Source: JBCCFW01 sp039029535 (GTDB taxonomy: Bacteria; Acidobacteriota; JBCCFW01). Taken from it: a stretch of DNA of 54,511 nucleotides. Shown piece by piece: positions 45,358 to 54,414 of the stretch. Made by a program: the position numbers and the translations under genes. Position 1 is the stretch's first letter, and the number at the start of each line of letters is the position of its first letter. The stretch lies in NCBI GenBank assembly GCA_039029535.1, contig JBCCFW010000030.1:1-54511 (forward strand), given 5' to 3'. The notes below the pieces were generated by a model. That model was not told the origin of the DNA. It did not search any database and was given only the letters and a program-made list of their open reading frames with translations.

Positions 45358-46571
45358 TCGTGGTGCAAGGCGACGGCCGGTTGGACCCGGCTCGCCAGCC
45401 AGCTCGGGTAGAGACCGCTGAGGGTGACGAAGAGCAACATGATGAGCGCCGAGAGGGCGTAGGCCCAGGCGATGACCGGACCGGTGAGGAAGTCGAGCAG
45501 GCCGGTCAGCGGGAGCTGGGCGATGACGATGGTAGCGAGAAGCATGCCGATGAGGGTCACCACGAGGAGCTCGCCGAGGATCTGATCGCGGATCCGGCCG
45601 GCCGTGGCGCCCTTGGCGCGGCGGAGACCGAGCTCGACCGTGCGACGCGTGACCGACTGCCAGAGCACTCCGAGCAGTCCGAGAGCGACCATCAGGATGA
45701 GGAAGCCGGCGATCAGCCCGCCGGTGAGGAGCTGCGTCAGGTGACGACGGCGATAGCGGTCACGTTGGTCTTCGAGTGAGCTGAAGGTGAAGGCCCAGCC
45801 GGGCGCGAGGGCGGTGAGCTGGCGGTGGGCCTCTTCCTCGAAGGCCGGTCCGGCATCGGGCTTCAGCTTGAGGGCGATGAAGAAGAGCTCCTCCTCGTGC
45901 TGACCGACGAAGTAGGGCTCGAACAGGATGCTCTGGAGCTCGGAGTACTCGCCTCGCTTGCGGAAGTCCTCGATGACGCCGACCACGCGCTTCTCTCGGT
46001 CGTCGCCTTCATCGCGCTCGATGTCGCCCGCTTCCTCGCTGGGCTGCCAGATCGCCTCGCCGATGCAGTCGACGGTGTCGAAGGCCTCCAGGGCGAGGTG
46101 ACGGTTGATGACGACGGGCTGGTAGGGGAGATGCCGGTCGGCGTCCTCGAAGAAGCGGCCGGTGACCAGGTCGAGCCCGAAGACGTCAGGATGCTCCGGT
46201 GACGCTGCGACGACCTCGGTGCGGAGCTCGCGGTCCCCCAGTTCCCAGCCGTCGCGGCTGGTCCAGCCCGCATGCGGCGGGTAGTGCATGACGCTGGCGG
46301 CCTCGACGACGTCGAAGGAGCGAACGGCTCGCAGCAGTTGCCGTTCCTTCTCGAGCCGTTCCTCGGTGGGCAGGTCGCGCGACGAGTTCTCCATGTAGAG
46401 ACGCCAGACGTTGGTGATGTCGTAGCCCATGGGCTCGCGCGAGTTGAGCCAGTGATTCACGCCGTAGGCCGTCACCGAGAAGATGACGAGGAAGGAGAGA
46501 ATGATCTCGAGCAAGATGAGGAGGTTGCTCGTCTTGCGGTTCCAGGCGAGGCGGAGGACGTGGCGGAGCAT
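45354..46571 (-). CDS. MacB/FtsX-type ABC transporter permease
   Basis: 405 residues. One N-terminal membrane helix (LLILLEIILSFLVIFSVTAYG), a ~230-residue periplasmic domain of MacB_PCD type, then three C-terminal helices (GGLIAGFLILMVALGLLGVLW; LLVVTLIGMLLATIVIAQL; AYALSALIMLLFVTLSGLYPSW). Characteristic ELGLRRAKGATAGRI motif between helices. Second permease of a heteromeric pair, starting nine bases after the first. Likely works with the ATPase and adaptor to move a peptide, lipid or drug from periplasm or inner membrane outward. Confidence 0.9.
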
Positions 46572-46580
46572 GGCGGCGAC

Positions 46581-47843
46581 CTAGCGAAGCTTGGCGCGGA
46601 GCGCCGTGACGGGGTGGAGACGGGAGAGTCGCCAGGCCGGGTAGAGCCCGGACAGGACACCGAAGGCGAGGGCCAGGGCCAGGCTCCAGGCGAAGACCCG
46701 GAAGTTGAGCCCGAAGTCGACCCCCGGAGCGATCTCGTAGGTGTTGAAGAGGTGCAGCACCCAGGCCGCGAGCGCGAGGCCGAGCAGGCCCCCGAGCAGC
46801 GTGAGCACGATGTTCTCCACGAGGAACTGACCGAGCAGTGAGCTCCGCTGCGCTCCGAACGCCCGCCGCACGCCGATCTCGGAGCTGCGTTCCAGGGTCC
46901 GGCTCAGGTTCAAGTTCATGATGTTCAGGCTGGGGAGCAGCATGAACAGCAGGGCGGAGACCCCGAGGATGAGTCGGAGCTTGGTCGGTCTCGGCTCGCC
47001 GGTGTAGTCGGAGAACTGATCGGCGGACAGCTCCTCGAAGAGGGTGAGCGCGTAGCAGAAGACGCTCTCCGACCAGGCGTACTCGTCGGGAACTTGAAGC
47101 TGGTCGATGCGGGACTGGAGCTCGGCCTGGATGAGCGGGCGATCGCTGCTGCTCTTCGCCAGGATCACGGCGTGATAGCCGCCGATGAAGTTGTCTCGGT
47201 AGGCCTGGGAGCGCGCCGTGCTGCTCGGTGCCCAGCCGTTGGCGTGAGTGGCTTCCTGGAAGCTCGAGGTGTCGGCGACGACCCCGATGACACGGAAGGT
47301 GGTGCCGTCGGCGACGAGGGTCTGGTCGAGGGCCGAGGTCTCACCGTAGAGCTTGCGGGCGAGCTTCTGGCTGATGACGATGACGGGGTTGGCGTCCTTC
47401 TCGTCCTGATCGGTGAAGGAACCCCCTTCGAGGAAGTCGAAGTCGAAGATCTGCCAGTACGCCCCGTCGGTGTACTTGATCGAGAGGGCGTGCTTGACAC
47501 CGTCGATGTAGGTGGCGGCCCTCCGGTCGTCGGAGTAGAGCGAGACTCGCTCGAGGTGCGGCAGGTCGCGCACGTTCTCGTCGAGGAAGCGGTAGCCGGC
47601 ACTCGAGATCGAGACACGGCTCCCACCGCTCTCGGTGGTCGGACCCTTGATCGTCATCCGGTCGATGAAGAGCATCCGGTCGCTGTTCGACTGAGGAGCG
47701 TCAGGCGAGAAGCGATGGTCGAGCGCGGACACGACCACCATCAGCACCATGAGGGTGAAGCTGATGCCGAAGAGGCTGGCGAAGGTGAAGAACTTGCGTC
47801 GAAGGAGGACCTTGAACGCCATCTGGAGCGAGGTCTTGAGCAC
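46581..47843 (-). CDS. MacB/FtsX-type ABC transporter permease
   Basis: 420 residues from a GTG at 47843, selected because GAGGAGG is six bases upstream and it begins at the membrane helix (KFFTFASLFGISFTLMVLMV). A periplasmic domain with YKD-like strands follows, then three C-terminal helices and the motif SEIGVRRAFGAQRSSLLGQF. Paralogous to the next permease and paired with it. The start is ten bases after the ATPase stop. Confidence 0.9.
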   Translation of the reverse strand: MLKTSLQMAFKVLLRRKFFTFASLFGISFTLMVLMVVVSALDHRFSPDAPQSNSDRMLFIDRMTIKGPTTESGGSRVSISSAGYRFLDENVRDLPHLERVSLYSDDRRAATYIDGVKHALSIKYTDGAYWQIFDFDFLEGGSFTDQDEKDANPVIVISQKLARKLYGETSALDQTLVADGTTFRVIGVVADTSSFQEATHANGWAPSSTARSQAYRDNFIGGYHAVILAKSSSDRPLIQAELQSRIDQLQVPDEYAWSESVFCYALTLFEELSADQFSDYTGEPRPTKLRLILGVSALLFMLLPSLNIMNLNLSRTLERSSEIGVRRAFGAQRSSLLGQFLVENIVLTLLGGLLGLALAAWVLHLFNTYEIAPGVDFGLNFRVFAWSLALALAFGVLSGLYPAWRLSRLHPVTALRAKLR

Positions 47844-47853
47844 GACGGCCTCC

Positions 47854-48516
47854 TCAGTTGACCTGGCGGCCGTCGAAGAGCCGGATGATGCGCTCGGTGC
47901 GCTCGCCGAGGAGCTGGTCGTGGGTGACCATGACCACCGTGGCGCCGTCGCGGTTGAGGCCCTCGAGGATGCCCATGATCTCCTCGCCCATCTGGCTGTC
48001 GAGGTTCCCGGTGGGCTCATCGGCCAGCAGGATGCGGGGACGTCCCACGATGGCGCGGGCCACCGCCACCCGCTGCTGCTGACCGCCCGAGAGCTCACTC
48101 GGGAAGTGATGCACGCGGGACTTGAGGCCGACCGACTCGAGCACTTCGAGTGCCTGGTTGCGTCGCTCCTTGCTGGAGAGCCCCCGGTAGAGGAGGGGAA
48201 TCTCGACGTTGTCGACGACGCTCAGGTCGGGGATGAGATGGAAGCTCTGGAAGACGAAGCCGATCTTCTCGTTGCGAAGACGGGCGAGGCTCTTGTCCTC
48301 GTAGCTTCGGATGGCGTCGCCGTCGATCGTGATCGAGCCGCCGGAGGGCTCGTCGAGGAGGCCCATGAGGTTGAGCAAGGTGCTCTTGCCGCAACCGGAG
48401 GGGCCCATGATCGAGACGAACTCACCCTCCTCGATGCGCAGGTCGATCCCGTCGAGGGCACGGGTCTCCATGCGAGCGGTTCGATACACCTTGTCGACGT
48501 TGCCGAGCTGGATCAT
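47854..48516 (-). CDS. ABC transporter ATPase, LolD/MacB type
   Basis: 220 residues. Walker A GPSGCGKST (38-46), Q-loop FVFQSFHLIP, signature LSGGQQQR (142-149), Walker B RILLADEP (161-168), and H-switch VTHD. Energises the two downstream permeases in a MacB-like mechanotransmission system. The start overlaps the adaptor gene by four bases. Confidence 0.95.
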   Translation of the reverse strand: MIQLGNVDKVYRTARMETRALDGIDLRIEEGEFVSIMGPSGCGKSTLLNLMGLLDEPSGGSITIDGDAIRSYEDKSLARLRNEKIGFVFQSFHLIPDLSVVDNVEIPLLYRGLSSKERRNQALEVLESVGLKSRVHHFPSELSGGQQQRVAVARAIVGRPRILLADEPTGNLDSQMGEEIMGILEGLNRDGATVVMVTHDQLLGERTERIIRLFDGRQVN

Positions 48517-49805
48517 GACGATTCTCTTTCGGGAGGAAGGGACTCGATGCGGATCTCGTCGAGCTCCTCGTAGGAACCGACGTCGGAGAGAACGACGCGC
48601 TCGCCCTGCTCGAGGCCGCTCACGACTTCGTAGTGGCGATGACCCGAGAGACCGAGGACGACCTCGCGGGCGACGGCGCGTTGGGTGATGGGGTCGACGA
48701 CGAAGACACGCTGCCGACCGCTGCCCGGCACGGCGGGTCCCTTGCCGAGACGAAGGACCTCGTCGCGACGTTCCAGGACCACGAGGACCTCGGTCCGCAG
48801 GTTTGCGCGGAGAGCAGGGTGGTCCGGCTCGTTCAAGGCGATGCGGAACTGCAGGGCGCCCTGGTCGATCGCCGGCAGGATGCGAGCGATCGTGCCGTCG
48901 AGCGTGACGTCACCGATGGGCAGTCGGACGAGCTGGCCTTCGGCGAGACGGGCGGCGTGGAGGTCGGCGATGCTGGCATCCACGCGGAAGCGGCTGGGGT
49001 CGGCGACGCGGGCGAGGACGTCGCCGGCGCGGACGGTGATGCCCTCTTCAGCGACGACCCAGGTCAGCACGCCGTCGCGGTCCGCGCGGGTCGTCGCGGT
49101 GGCCGCTTGCTTCCGGGCGTCTTCGAGCTCGGCGTCGATGGTGCGGAGCTGCGAGTCGATGCGGGCGAGCTGGGCTGTCTTCGAGGAGCGGCTGTTGGCG
49201 ATGGAGCGTGCGAGACGCTGCTCCTCGATCTCGGTCCGACGCAGGGCGATGCGCGCCGTGCGGACCACGGTCTCGGAGGTGAGCCCCTGCTCGTGGAGCT
49301 GCTCGTCGCGGGCGAGCTGATGGGTGGCCTCCTCCACGTCGAGCCGACCGAGCTCGTGCTGGGCGCGGAGCTCGATGAGCCGCTCGTTCAGGCGCAGCTC
49401 GAGCTCGCGTCGCTCGTTGACCGCCTGCTCACGTCGGCCCTCGAGCCGCTCCAGGGCGAGCTGCGCCTCGGAGACGTCGAGCTCGAGGATGGGGTCGCCC
49501 TTCTTCAGCTTCGAGCCGGGCTGGACGAGCACGCGCAGCACCCGCGCCTCGATGGGGCTGGAGACGACCTGCTCGAAGGCGGGCTGCACTCGGCCGGCGG
49601 CCGTGAGGACCGCTTCGATCGAGCCCGGCTCGACGCGACCGATGCGGATGCGTGAGGCGTCGAGCGAGGGCTGGAGGAAGCCGAGCAGGTAGGGGACGGC
49701 GGCGCCCGCGACGAGGAGGCCGCCGATCCAGGGCAGGGAGCGACGCAGGTTTCTCCGCCAGCGCTCGGTGCTCTCCAGTTCGCGATCCATCCCAGTCCGG
49801 TTCAT
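48513..49805 (-). CDS. Periplasmic adaptor (membrane fusion) protein, MacA/HlyD-like
   Basis: 430 residues (425 from the second ATG at 49790). One membrane helix (~27-46, LPWIGGLLVAGAAVPYLLGF), lipoyl/barrel-sandwich half (VVSSPIEARVLRVLVQPGSKLKKGDPIL), a long alpha hairpin coiled coil (~100-215), the second lipoyl half (DGVLTWVVAEEGITVRAGDVL), a beta-barrel and a C-terminal domain. First gene of the operon. If the -24-like element at 49819-49834 is the promoter, transcription would start only a few bases before the first ATG, which would favour the second. Confidence 0.9.
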   Translation of the reverse strand: MNRTGMDRELESTERWRRNLRRSLPWIGGLLVAGAAVPYLLGFLQPSLDASRIRIGRVEPGSIEAVLTAAGRVQPAFEQVVSSPIEARVLRVLVQPGSKLKKGDPILELDVSEAQLALERLEGRREQAVNERRELELRLNERLIELRAQHELGRLDVEEATHQLARDEQLHEQGLTSETVVRTARIALRRTEIEEQRLARSIANSRSSKTAQLARIDSQLRTIDAELEDARKQAATATTRADRDGVLTWVVAEEGITVRAGDVLARVADPSRFRVDASIADLHAARLAEGQLVRLPIGDVTLDGTIARILPAIDQGALQFRIALNEPDHPALRANLRTEVLVVLERRDEVLRLGKGPAVPGSGRQRVFVVDPITQRAVAREVVLGLSGHRHYEVVSGLEQGERVVLSDVGSYEELDEIRIESLPPERESS

Positions 49806-49818
49806 GACCGGAGAGCAC

Positions 49819-49834
49819 TACACGTTGCGTGCCA
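49819..49834 (-). promoter_or_regulatory. Possible sigma-54 promoter
   Basis: On the minus strand TGGCACG matches the -24 element exactly. Four bases later GTGTA stands where TTGCA is expected for -12, so the -12 half is poor. It lies just before the adaptor gene and 52 bases downstream of the nearer palindrome, as expected for a sigma-54 promoter with an upstream activator. Confidence 0.4.
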
Positions 49835-49886
49835 CCCGCGAGAACGCCGTCCAGAGGCTCGAATCGGTCCTTCGCCGGCTTGGTCC

Positions 49887-49920
49887 GTTCGGCTCCGAAC
49901 GTGGGTGTCCGGTTCCGAAC
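49887..49920. promoter_or_regulatory. Two tandem palindromes, probable activator binding sites of the operon regulator
   Basis: GTTCGGCTCCGAAC (49887-49900) is a perfect 6-2-6 palindrome. GTCCGGTTCCGAAC (49907-49920) is the same site with one mismatched pair. The centres are exactly 20 bp apart, two helical turns, 80-115 bases upstream of the adaptor gene. Fis-type HTH dimers of NtrC-family activators bind such paired dyads. Confidence 0.6.
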
Positions 49921-49947
49921 ACTTCGAGGCGGCGCCTGGGGCGTGAG

Positions 49948-50181
49948 CTACCCGGGCTTCTTCTTCAAGAGATCGGCGGTCGCGTCGAAGCCGCGGATGT
50001 CGCCGTCGGCGTGGAAGACCTCGACCTCGACGTCGCCGTCTTGCATGAACTCGATCTCCCAGCGCTCGCCGGGGACGCTCACTCCGACGGTGATCGTGCC
50101 TTCCTTGATGCTGGAGAGGGTGTAGTGGTGGTCGGCCTCGTCGAGGCGGTCGAGGAACTTGGTCAGCTTGGCGAGTTTCAT
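49948..50181 (-). CDS. Small conserved-type protein of unknown function
   Basis: 77 residues, no signal peptide. A helical N-terminus (LAKLTKFLDRLDEADHHYTL) is followed by a compact three-strand part (TITVGVSVPGERWEIEFM, DVEVEVFHADGDIRG) and a Lys-rich end. Small cytoplasmic proteins of this plan are scattered across bacteria with no known role. It precedes the sigma-54/ABC operon on the same strand, but the palindromes lie between them, so it is probably a separate unit. Confidence 0.65.
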   Translation of the reverse strand: MKLAKLTKFLDRLDEADHHYTLSSIKEGTITVGVSVPGERWEIEFMQDGDVEVEVFHADGDIRGFDATADLLKKKPG

Positions 50182-50228
50182 CGGAGGGCTCGGTCCTCGA
50201 CAGGCGAGGGGAGAGGGGACGTGACCGG

Positions 50229-50717
50229 TCAGCGTCGGCGCTTCTTCTTCGAGCGAGACGGCTCGGAGGGAGAGAAGAGCTGCAAGGTGTTGCCGTCGGG
50301 ATCCTTCAGTTGAAGGATGAAGTTCCCGCGAGCTTCGTCGTTCACGACGTCGGGGCGCTCGCCGGTCGCGCGCTCGACGCGGTCGGCAACTCTCTCGACG
50401 TCCTTCACCGCGAAGCCGACCTTGAAGAAGCCGCGACCACCGCCCCGGCTCTCGTGACGGGGATGGCGGAGGATCTCCAGCAGCAGGCCGTCGCCCTTCA
50501 GGTTGACGATGCGGAAGCGTTCGTTCTCGGCGCCCGTGTCGTCGAGGATGCGGAGGTCCAGGACCTGGCGGTACCAGGCGACGCTGCGGTCGACGTCGCC
50601 GGTGGAGACGGCGAAGTACTGGGGCGGGCGCGGGTCGCGAACCCAGGGACGAGCCGAGACGGCGTCAGCGCCGAGCAGGGCGAGGACGAGACCGAGCGTT
50701 CGAACGATCGAGGACAT
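50229..50717 (-). CDS. VOC-superfamily (glyoxalase-like) protein with signal peptide
   Basis: 162 residues. An N-terminal signal-like segment (TLGLVLALLGADAVSA) precedes a VOC fold of two beta-alpha-beta-beta-beta units: FAVSTGDVDRSVAWYRQVL and KVGFAVKDVERVADRVE, ending in LKDPDGNTLQLF with a metal-ligand-type Glu/Gln pattern. The tail is basic (RSKKKRRR). Most VOC enzymes are cytoplasmic, so export is unusual. TAGGAT, 24 bases before the ATG, is a good -10. Confidence 0.8.
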   Translation of the reverse strand: MSSIVRTLGLVLALLGADAVSARPWVRDPRPPQYFAVSTGDVDRSVAWYRQVLDLRILDDTGAENERFRIVNLKGDGLLLEILRHPRHESRGGGRGFFKVGFAVKDVERVADRVERATGERPDVVNDEARGNFILQLKDPDGNTLQLFSPSEPSRSKKKRRR

Positions 50718-50752
50718 CGCGACGGCTCCAGGTGAGGGGCCATCCTACCCGG

Positions 50753-51064
50753 TCACGATGCTCGCTCCCTACACCGATCCAGCAGGTCTCGCATCAGGTC
50801 AGCGAGCTCGTCGGGGTGGGCTGCAACACCCGCCTCGACGTGTTGCAAGCTCGCATCCTCGCCGTGAACGCTCACCTCCCACTCACCGATGGGCCAGACG
50901 ACGAGCTGTCCGGTCACGCTGCCGTTGCGGACCTCGAGCAGCGCGCAGGGCTTGCCGAAAGACGGAGGGCTCTTCTCAAATCGGCACCTCGCCCCGGGAA
51001 CGAGGCCTTCCTCGCCGGCGAGCCGCTCGAGGGCGGCGATGAAGTCGGGAGGTGCGGTCGTCAT
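50753..51064 (-). CDS. Small protein of unknown function
   Basis: 103 residues, no signal peptide. FIAALERLAGEEGL and PGARCRFEKSPPSFGKPCALLEV lead into strands VTGQLVVWPIGEWEVSVHG and a C-terminal helix (DELADLMRDLLDRCRE). ATG overlaps the M28 stop by one base (TGATG), so it is translationally coupled to that peptidase. No family recognised. Confidence 0.65.
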   Translation of the reverse strand: MTTAPPDFIAALERLAGEEGLVPGARCRFEKSPPSFGKPCALLEVRNGSVTGQLVVWPIGEWEVSVHGEDASLQHVEAGVAAHPDELADLMRDLLDRCRERAS

Positions 51065-52089
51065 CAGTCCTCGTCCGCCACGACCAGCACGGCCTGGAGC
51101 CCGCGCACGACCCGGGCCAGCTTCTCGTAGTCCAGGGTGTCCGCGGTGTCGCCGGGGCCGTGGTAGTTGCGGTTTCGAAGCGGACCCGTGTCGGTGAGCA
51201 TGACCCCGGGGAGGCCGTTCTCCCAGAAGGAGGAGTGGTCCGAGAGGTTGACCCAGCCCAGCTCACGCGGGGAGCGCAGCGAGCGGATGGGCAGCGACTC
51301 GCTGGCGAGGAAGGCGCGCTTGACCAGCTTCAGGCCCGGGCCCGAGCCGAGATCGCCCGCCACGGCGATGAAGTCGCCTCGGTCTCCGTACAGCCACTTC
51401 ATGCCCGGGAAGGGGCTGGGCTGGCTGCCCTTCTCGTCGGAGTAGTAGCCGAGCATGTCGAGGGCGAGCATGAAGTGGACGGCCTCGCCGTCGGCGACGA
51501 GCTTCTCGGCCAGACGATGGCTGCCCATGTCCTTCCCACCGAAGAAGGGAGGCTCCTCGTTGGCGAAGCTCACGAAGAGCTGGTCGCGTCGGTACTCGTT
51601 GCCGGCGGTCAGTCGGAGCATCTCGAGGAGGGCGGCCACCGCGCTGGCGTTGTCGTCGGCACCGGGGGTGCTGAAGCAACTGTCGTGATGGGCGCCGATG
51701 ATCACGGTGCCGCTCGCCGTCGGGTCGGTGCCCTTGCGGCGACCGAGCACGTTGCGAAAGCGGCCTTCCCGGAGCTCGAAGTCCTGAAAGGAGACTTCGA
51801 GGCCGGCTTCCGAGAAGCGCGCGGCGACCATGTCGGTCACGCGACGACGGTTCTCGTGATGCTGGTAGTTGCGCGGGTGACAGTCGATGCTCATGAAGCG
51901 GACGTCGGCTTCGAGACGTTGCGCCGAGGCGGCCTGAGTCTCGATGGCCGCGGGCCGGAACAGGATCCAGGGGCCCCGGAGCACCAGCGCCTGGGCCAGG
52001 GCGGCGAGCAGGGCCAGCCCCACGAGAATGGCTGCGATCGTCACGAGCTTCTCCCTCCAAGTGCGCGTGCGTGGACTCGATTCCTCCAT
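51064..52089 (-). CDS. M28-family zinc aminopeptidase, membrane-anchored
   Basis: 341 residues from ATG 52089, chosen for GGGAGGAG eight bases upstream. A single N-terminal membrane helix (LVTIAAILVGLALLAALAQAL) places the enzyme outside. M28 co-catalytic zinc site: H135 region (IGAHHDS), bridging D145 (GADDNAS), catalytic E178-E179 (NEEPPFF), D211 (ALDMLGYY), and a late His (SDHSSFW). It would remove N-terminal residues from peptides. First gene of a pair with the 103-residue protein. Confidence 0.9.
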   Translation of the reverse strand: MEESSPRTRTWREKLVTIAAILVGLALLAALAQALVLRGPWILFRPAAIETQAASAQRLEADVRFMSIDCHPRNYQHHENRRRVTDMVAARFSEAGLEVSFQDFELREGRFRNVLGRRKGTDPTASGTVIIGAHHDSCFSTPGADDNASAVAALLEMLRLTAGNEYRRDQLFVSFANEEPPFFGGKDMGSHRLAEKLVADGEAVHFMLALDMLGYYSDEKGSQPSPFPGMKWLYGDRGDFIAVAGDLGSGPGLKLVKRAFLASESLPIRSLRSPRELGWVNLSDHSSFWENGLPGVMLTDTGPLRNRNYHGPGDTADTLDYEKLARVVRGLQAVLVVADED

Positions 52090-52096
52090 CGTGCTC

Positions 52097-52110
52097 CTCC
52101 CGAGCGGGAG
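52097..52110 (-). promoter_or_regulatory. Small dyad over the M28 ribosome binding site
   Basis: CTCCCGAGCGGGAG is a 6-2-6 palindrome; in the minus-strand RNA CTCCC and GGGAG can pair over a four-base loop, and the second arm is the start of the GGGAGGAG. Short, so chance is possible. Confidence 0.3.
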
Positions 52111-52261
52111 CGGCAAGAGCATGGCGGGCCCTGGGGGATGCGGCCACGCGAGCGTTCGGTCAGCGACACGGACCCTCAACCCACCTACAAGGGGGGCTGA
52201 TACCCCGGGCCGAGCCGCCCTGGCATGCTCGATTCACCGCTCAAACAGGAGGACGTCCCCC

Positions 52262-53746
52262 ATGCTCAGCATCCTTCTCTGGCTCGCCCAGGCCGTTCAG
52301 GCGAACCCGGCTCAAGCCCTTCCGCGTCCCTGTCTCTACCCGGCCTACGGCGACGCCACCATCACCGTCGCTGCGACCGGCCGGCAGGAGACCTATGCCA
52401 TGTTCGGGCCTCCGGGCCGACCCGCTCCGGCGCCGCTGCTCGTCCTCTTCCACGAGTTCAACAGCAGCCACGAAGCCAACTTGAATCCTCAGCTCTGGGA
52501 CGGGTACGACATCATCGATCGCGCGGTCGACCGGGGTTGGTACGTCGTGCTGCATGACGGGGGTCACGCCTCCCTTTGCAGCACCGGGGAGAACCACAGC
52601 ACCTACGGCAACGAGGACTTCCAGCGTCACACCGAGGCCGTCATCGAAGACGTCATGTGTCGCTTCCCCATCGACAAGAACCGGGTCTATGGCTACGGCT
52701 TCTCGATGGGTGGTGGCGAGGTGTTGAGCTACGCCGCCCGCCATCGCAACCCGGCCTCGAATCATGGCTTCTTCGCCGCGGTCGTGAATCACTCCGGTTA
52801 CTTCCCGATCAACCAGCGGATGTCGTTCATGAAGCCGGTCGACGACTGCGCCTCCATTCCCGATTGCATGTACAACGACAACTCGTACTGCGACGACGCC
52901 TTCCAGTGGCGTCGGGCCGACATCATGGACCTGGAGCCCATCGACTGTCCGAGCAACACCTGGAACGGCAACGCCTGGCCTCCGGAGGTCGACGAGGTCC
53001 GCTACTGGACGAGCCAGATCCACAACCTCGCCCGGACCCCGATTCGCACCTATCGGGCCATCGACGAGACCAACGACTGCATGATCCCCGGCAACGACCT
53101 CTGGCAGGACTTTCTCCTGAGCGCCTACGGCAGCACGCCTCTCATCGACGAGTACGTCTTCGACTGCGTCTCCGATCCGGCCTGCCCGATCACCTCGGTC
53201 ATGCCCGACTGCGTGCTCGGTCAGGGAGGGTTCAACCCCAAGCATCAGTGGGATGCGGTCTGTGCCGACCGGGCGCTCGACTGGCTCGATGGCCACACGC
53301 GGTCCAGCACGATGGATGCGGTCAACTCCGCCACGGGCATCACGCTGGTCGCCGAGGACGAAGTCCGGTTCTACCACTACTCGGTGGTCCGGACCGATCC
53401 CGGCGACTTCGGCCGCCTGGTGACCTTCCGGCCCCAGGTCAACGCGATCGGCTTCCTGAACCCGAACCCGTCGTTCGGGGTCGGCCCGCACAACCTCGAG
53501 CGCATCCGCATCTTCGCGGCCAGCCCGTGGTCGTTGCTGGACGTGACTGACACGATCAACCCCGTCCTCTTGAACACGAACTACGACGTGACGATGCAGG
53601 TGAAGGGTTACGCCACCCAGCCATCGGACGTCCTCAAGAACGGGATGACCCAGCCCTTCGGCACCGTCTGGACCTACGACTCGACGAAGAATCAGGTCGA
53701 GTTCGACACCACGTCCGGGGCGAACAACTGGGAGATCATTCCCTGA
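52262..53746 (+). CDS. Exported esterase, PHB-depolymerase-like alpha/beta hydrolase
   Basis: 494 residues from ATG 52262 with AGGAGG upstream. Signal peptide (MLSILLWLAQAVQA). Catalytic serine S148 in YGFSMGGGE; oxyanion region LLVLFHEFNSSHE; a later Asp (IDETNDCM) and His (FNPKHQWD) fit the triad. About ten Cys in the catalytic part. A ~120-residue C-terminal beta domain follows from near 370. Similar to secreted depolymerase and feruloyl-esterase-like enzymes; substrate unknown. Divergent from the M28 gene. Confidence 0.85.
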   Translation: MLSILLWLAQAVQANPAQALPRPCLYPAYGDATITVAATGRQETYAMFGPPGRPAPAPLLVLFHEFNSSHEANLNPQLWDGYDIIDRAVDRGWYVVLHDGGHASLCSTGENHSTYGNEDFQRHTEAVIEDVMCRFPIDKNRVYGYGFSMGGGEVLSYAARHRNPASNHGFFAAVVNHSGYFPINQRMSFMKPVDDCASIPDCMYNDNSYCDDAFQWRRADIMDLEPIDCPSNTWNGNAWPPEVDEVRYWTSQIHNLARTPIRTYRAIDETNDCMIPGNDLWQDFLLSAYGSTPLIDEYVFDCVSDPACPITSVMPDCVLGQGGFNPKHQWDAVCADRALDWLDGHTRSSTMDAVNSATGITLVAEDEVRFYHYSVVRTDPGDFGRLVTFRPQVNAIGFLNPNPSFGVGPHNLERIRIFAASPWSLLDVTDTINPVLLNTNYDVTMQVKGYATQPSDVLKNGMTQPFGTVWTYDSTKNQVEFDTTSGANNWEIIP

Positions 53747-53796
53747 GGGGCGCCTTCCAGTGAATCGACTGCTCCGCGGCGAGGACTGCGGGGCAG

Positions 53797-54402
53797 TCAG
53801 CCGATCGCCAACGCCGGGCGCACCCGCTGCTCGAGACACGCGAACGAACGGGCGAGCTCGTCCACCGGCAAGCCGCCGAAGCTCATCCAGAGGATCGCCT
53901 CGTCGACGCCCAGCGCGGCAAGCTCGTGCAGCGTCTCGATCGCACGGTCGGGATCGCCGAGGAGAGCGGTGCCTCGCTCTTCCATCGTGTCGTAGTCGGA
54001 GGCTCCGTCGGGCACGCCGTGAGCGTCCGCGAACTTGACGAAGGACGGACGAGCGACCGCGCGAGCCTGCTCGGCCGACTCGGCGACGTGGGCGAACAGG
54101 GCAACCGCAACCTCGGCTGAGTCCGGTGCGTGACCGCCTTCTTCGAGCCCACGCCGATGCTCACGAAGCCGGGACTCGAGCACGGCGAGAGACTCGGCGC
54201 TGGCCGAGAGCAGGGTGAGCAGGCTCAGCGCCTGACGGCCGACTTCGCGTGCCCCCTCCGGTCGGTTGCTCGCCACGAAGAGGGGCACCGGGCGAGTCGG
54301 TCGGACGTTGAGGGTCGTCGTGTCGTCGGCCGGGAGACTCCACGTGTGCAACCCGGTTCCGGCAAGACCGTTTAGACCGGCCACTCGCCAATTTTTCGGC
54401 AA
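53797..54402 (-). pseudogene. Luciferase-like flavin oxidoreductase, N-terminal half missing
   Basis: Up to 201 residues. From RPTRPVPLFVASNRPEGAREVG on, this is the C-terminal half of the bacterial luciferase-like monooxygenase (LLM) family, ending with EQRVRPALA. The family is usually 300-370 residues, and the N-terminal barrel strands that bind flavin are absent. No ATG is available; the frame opens at a TTG within sequence that does not look like LLM (LPKNWRVAGLNGLAG). The gene therefore seems cut near 54360-54410 by a deletion, insertion or assembly junction. Confidence 0.65.
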
Positions 54403-54414
54403 CGAAACCGGCGC

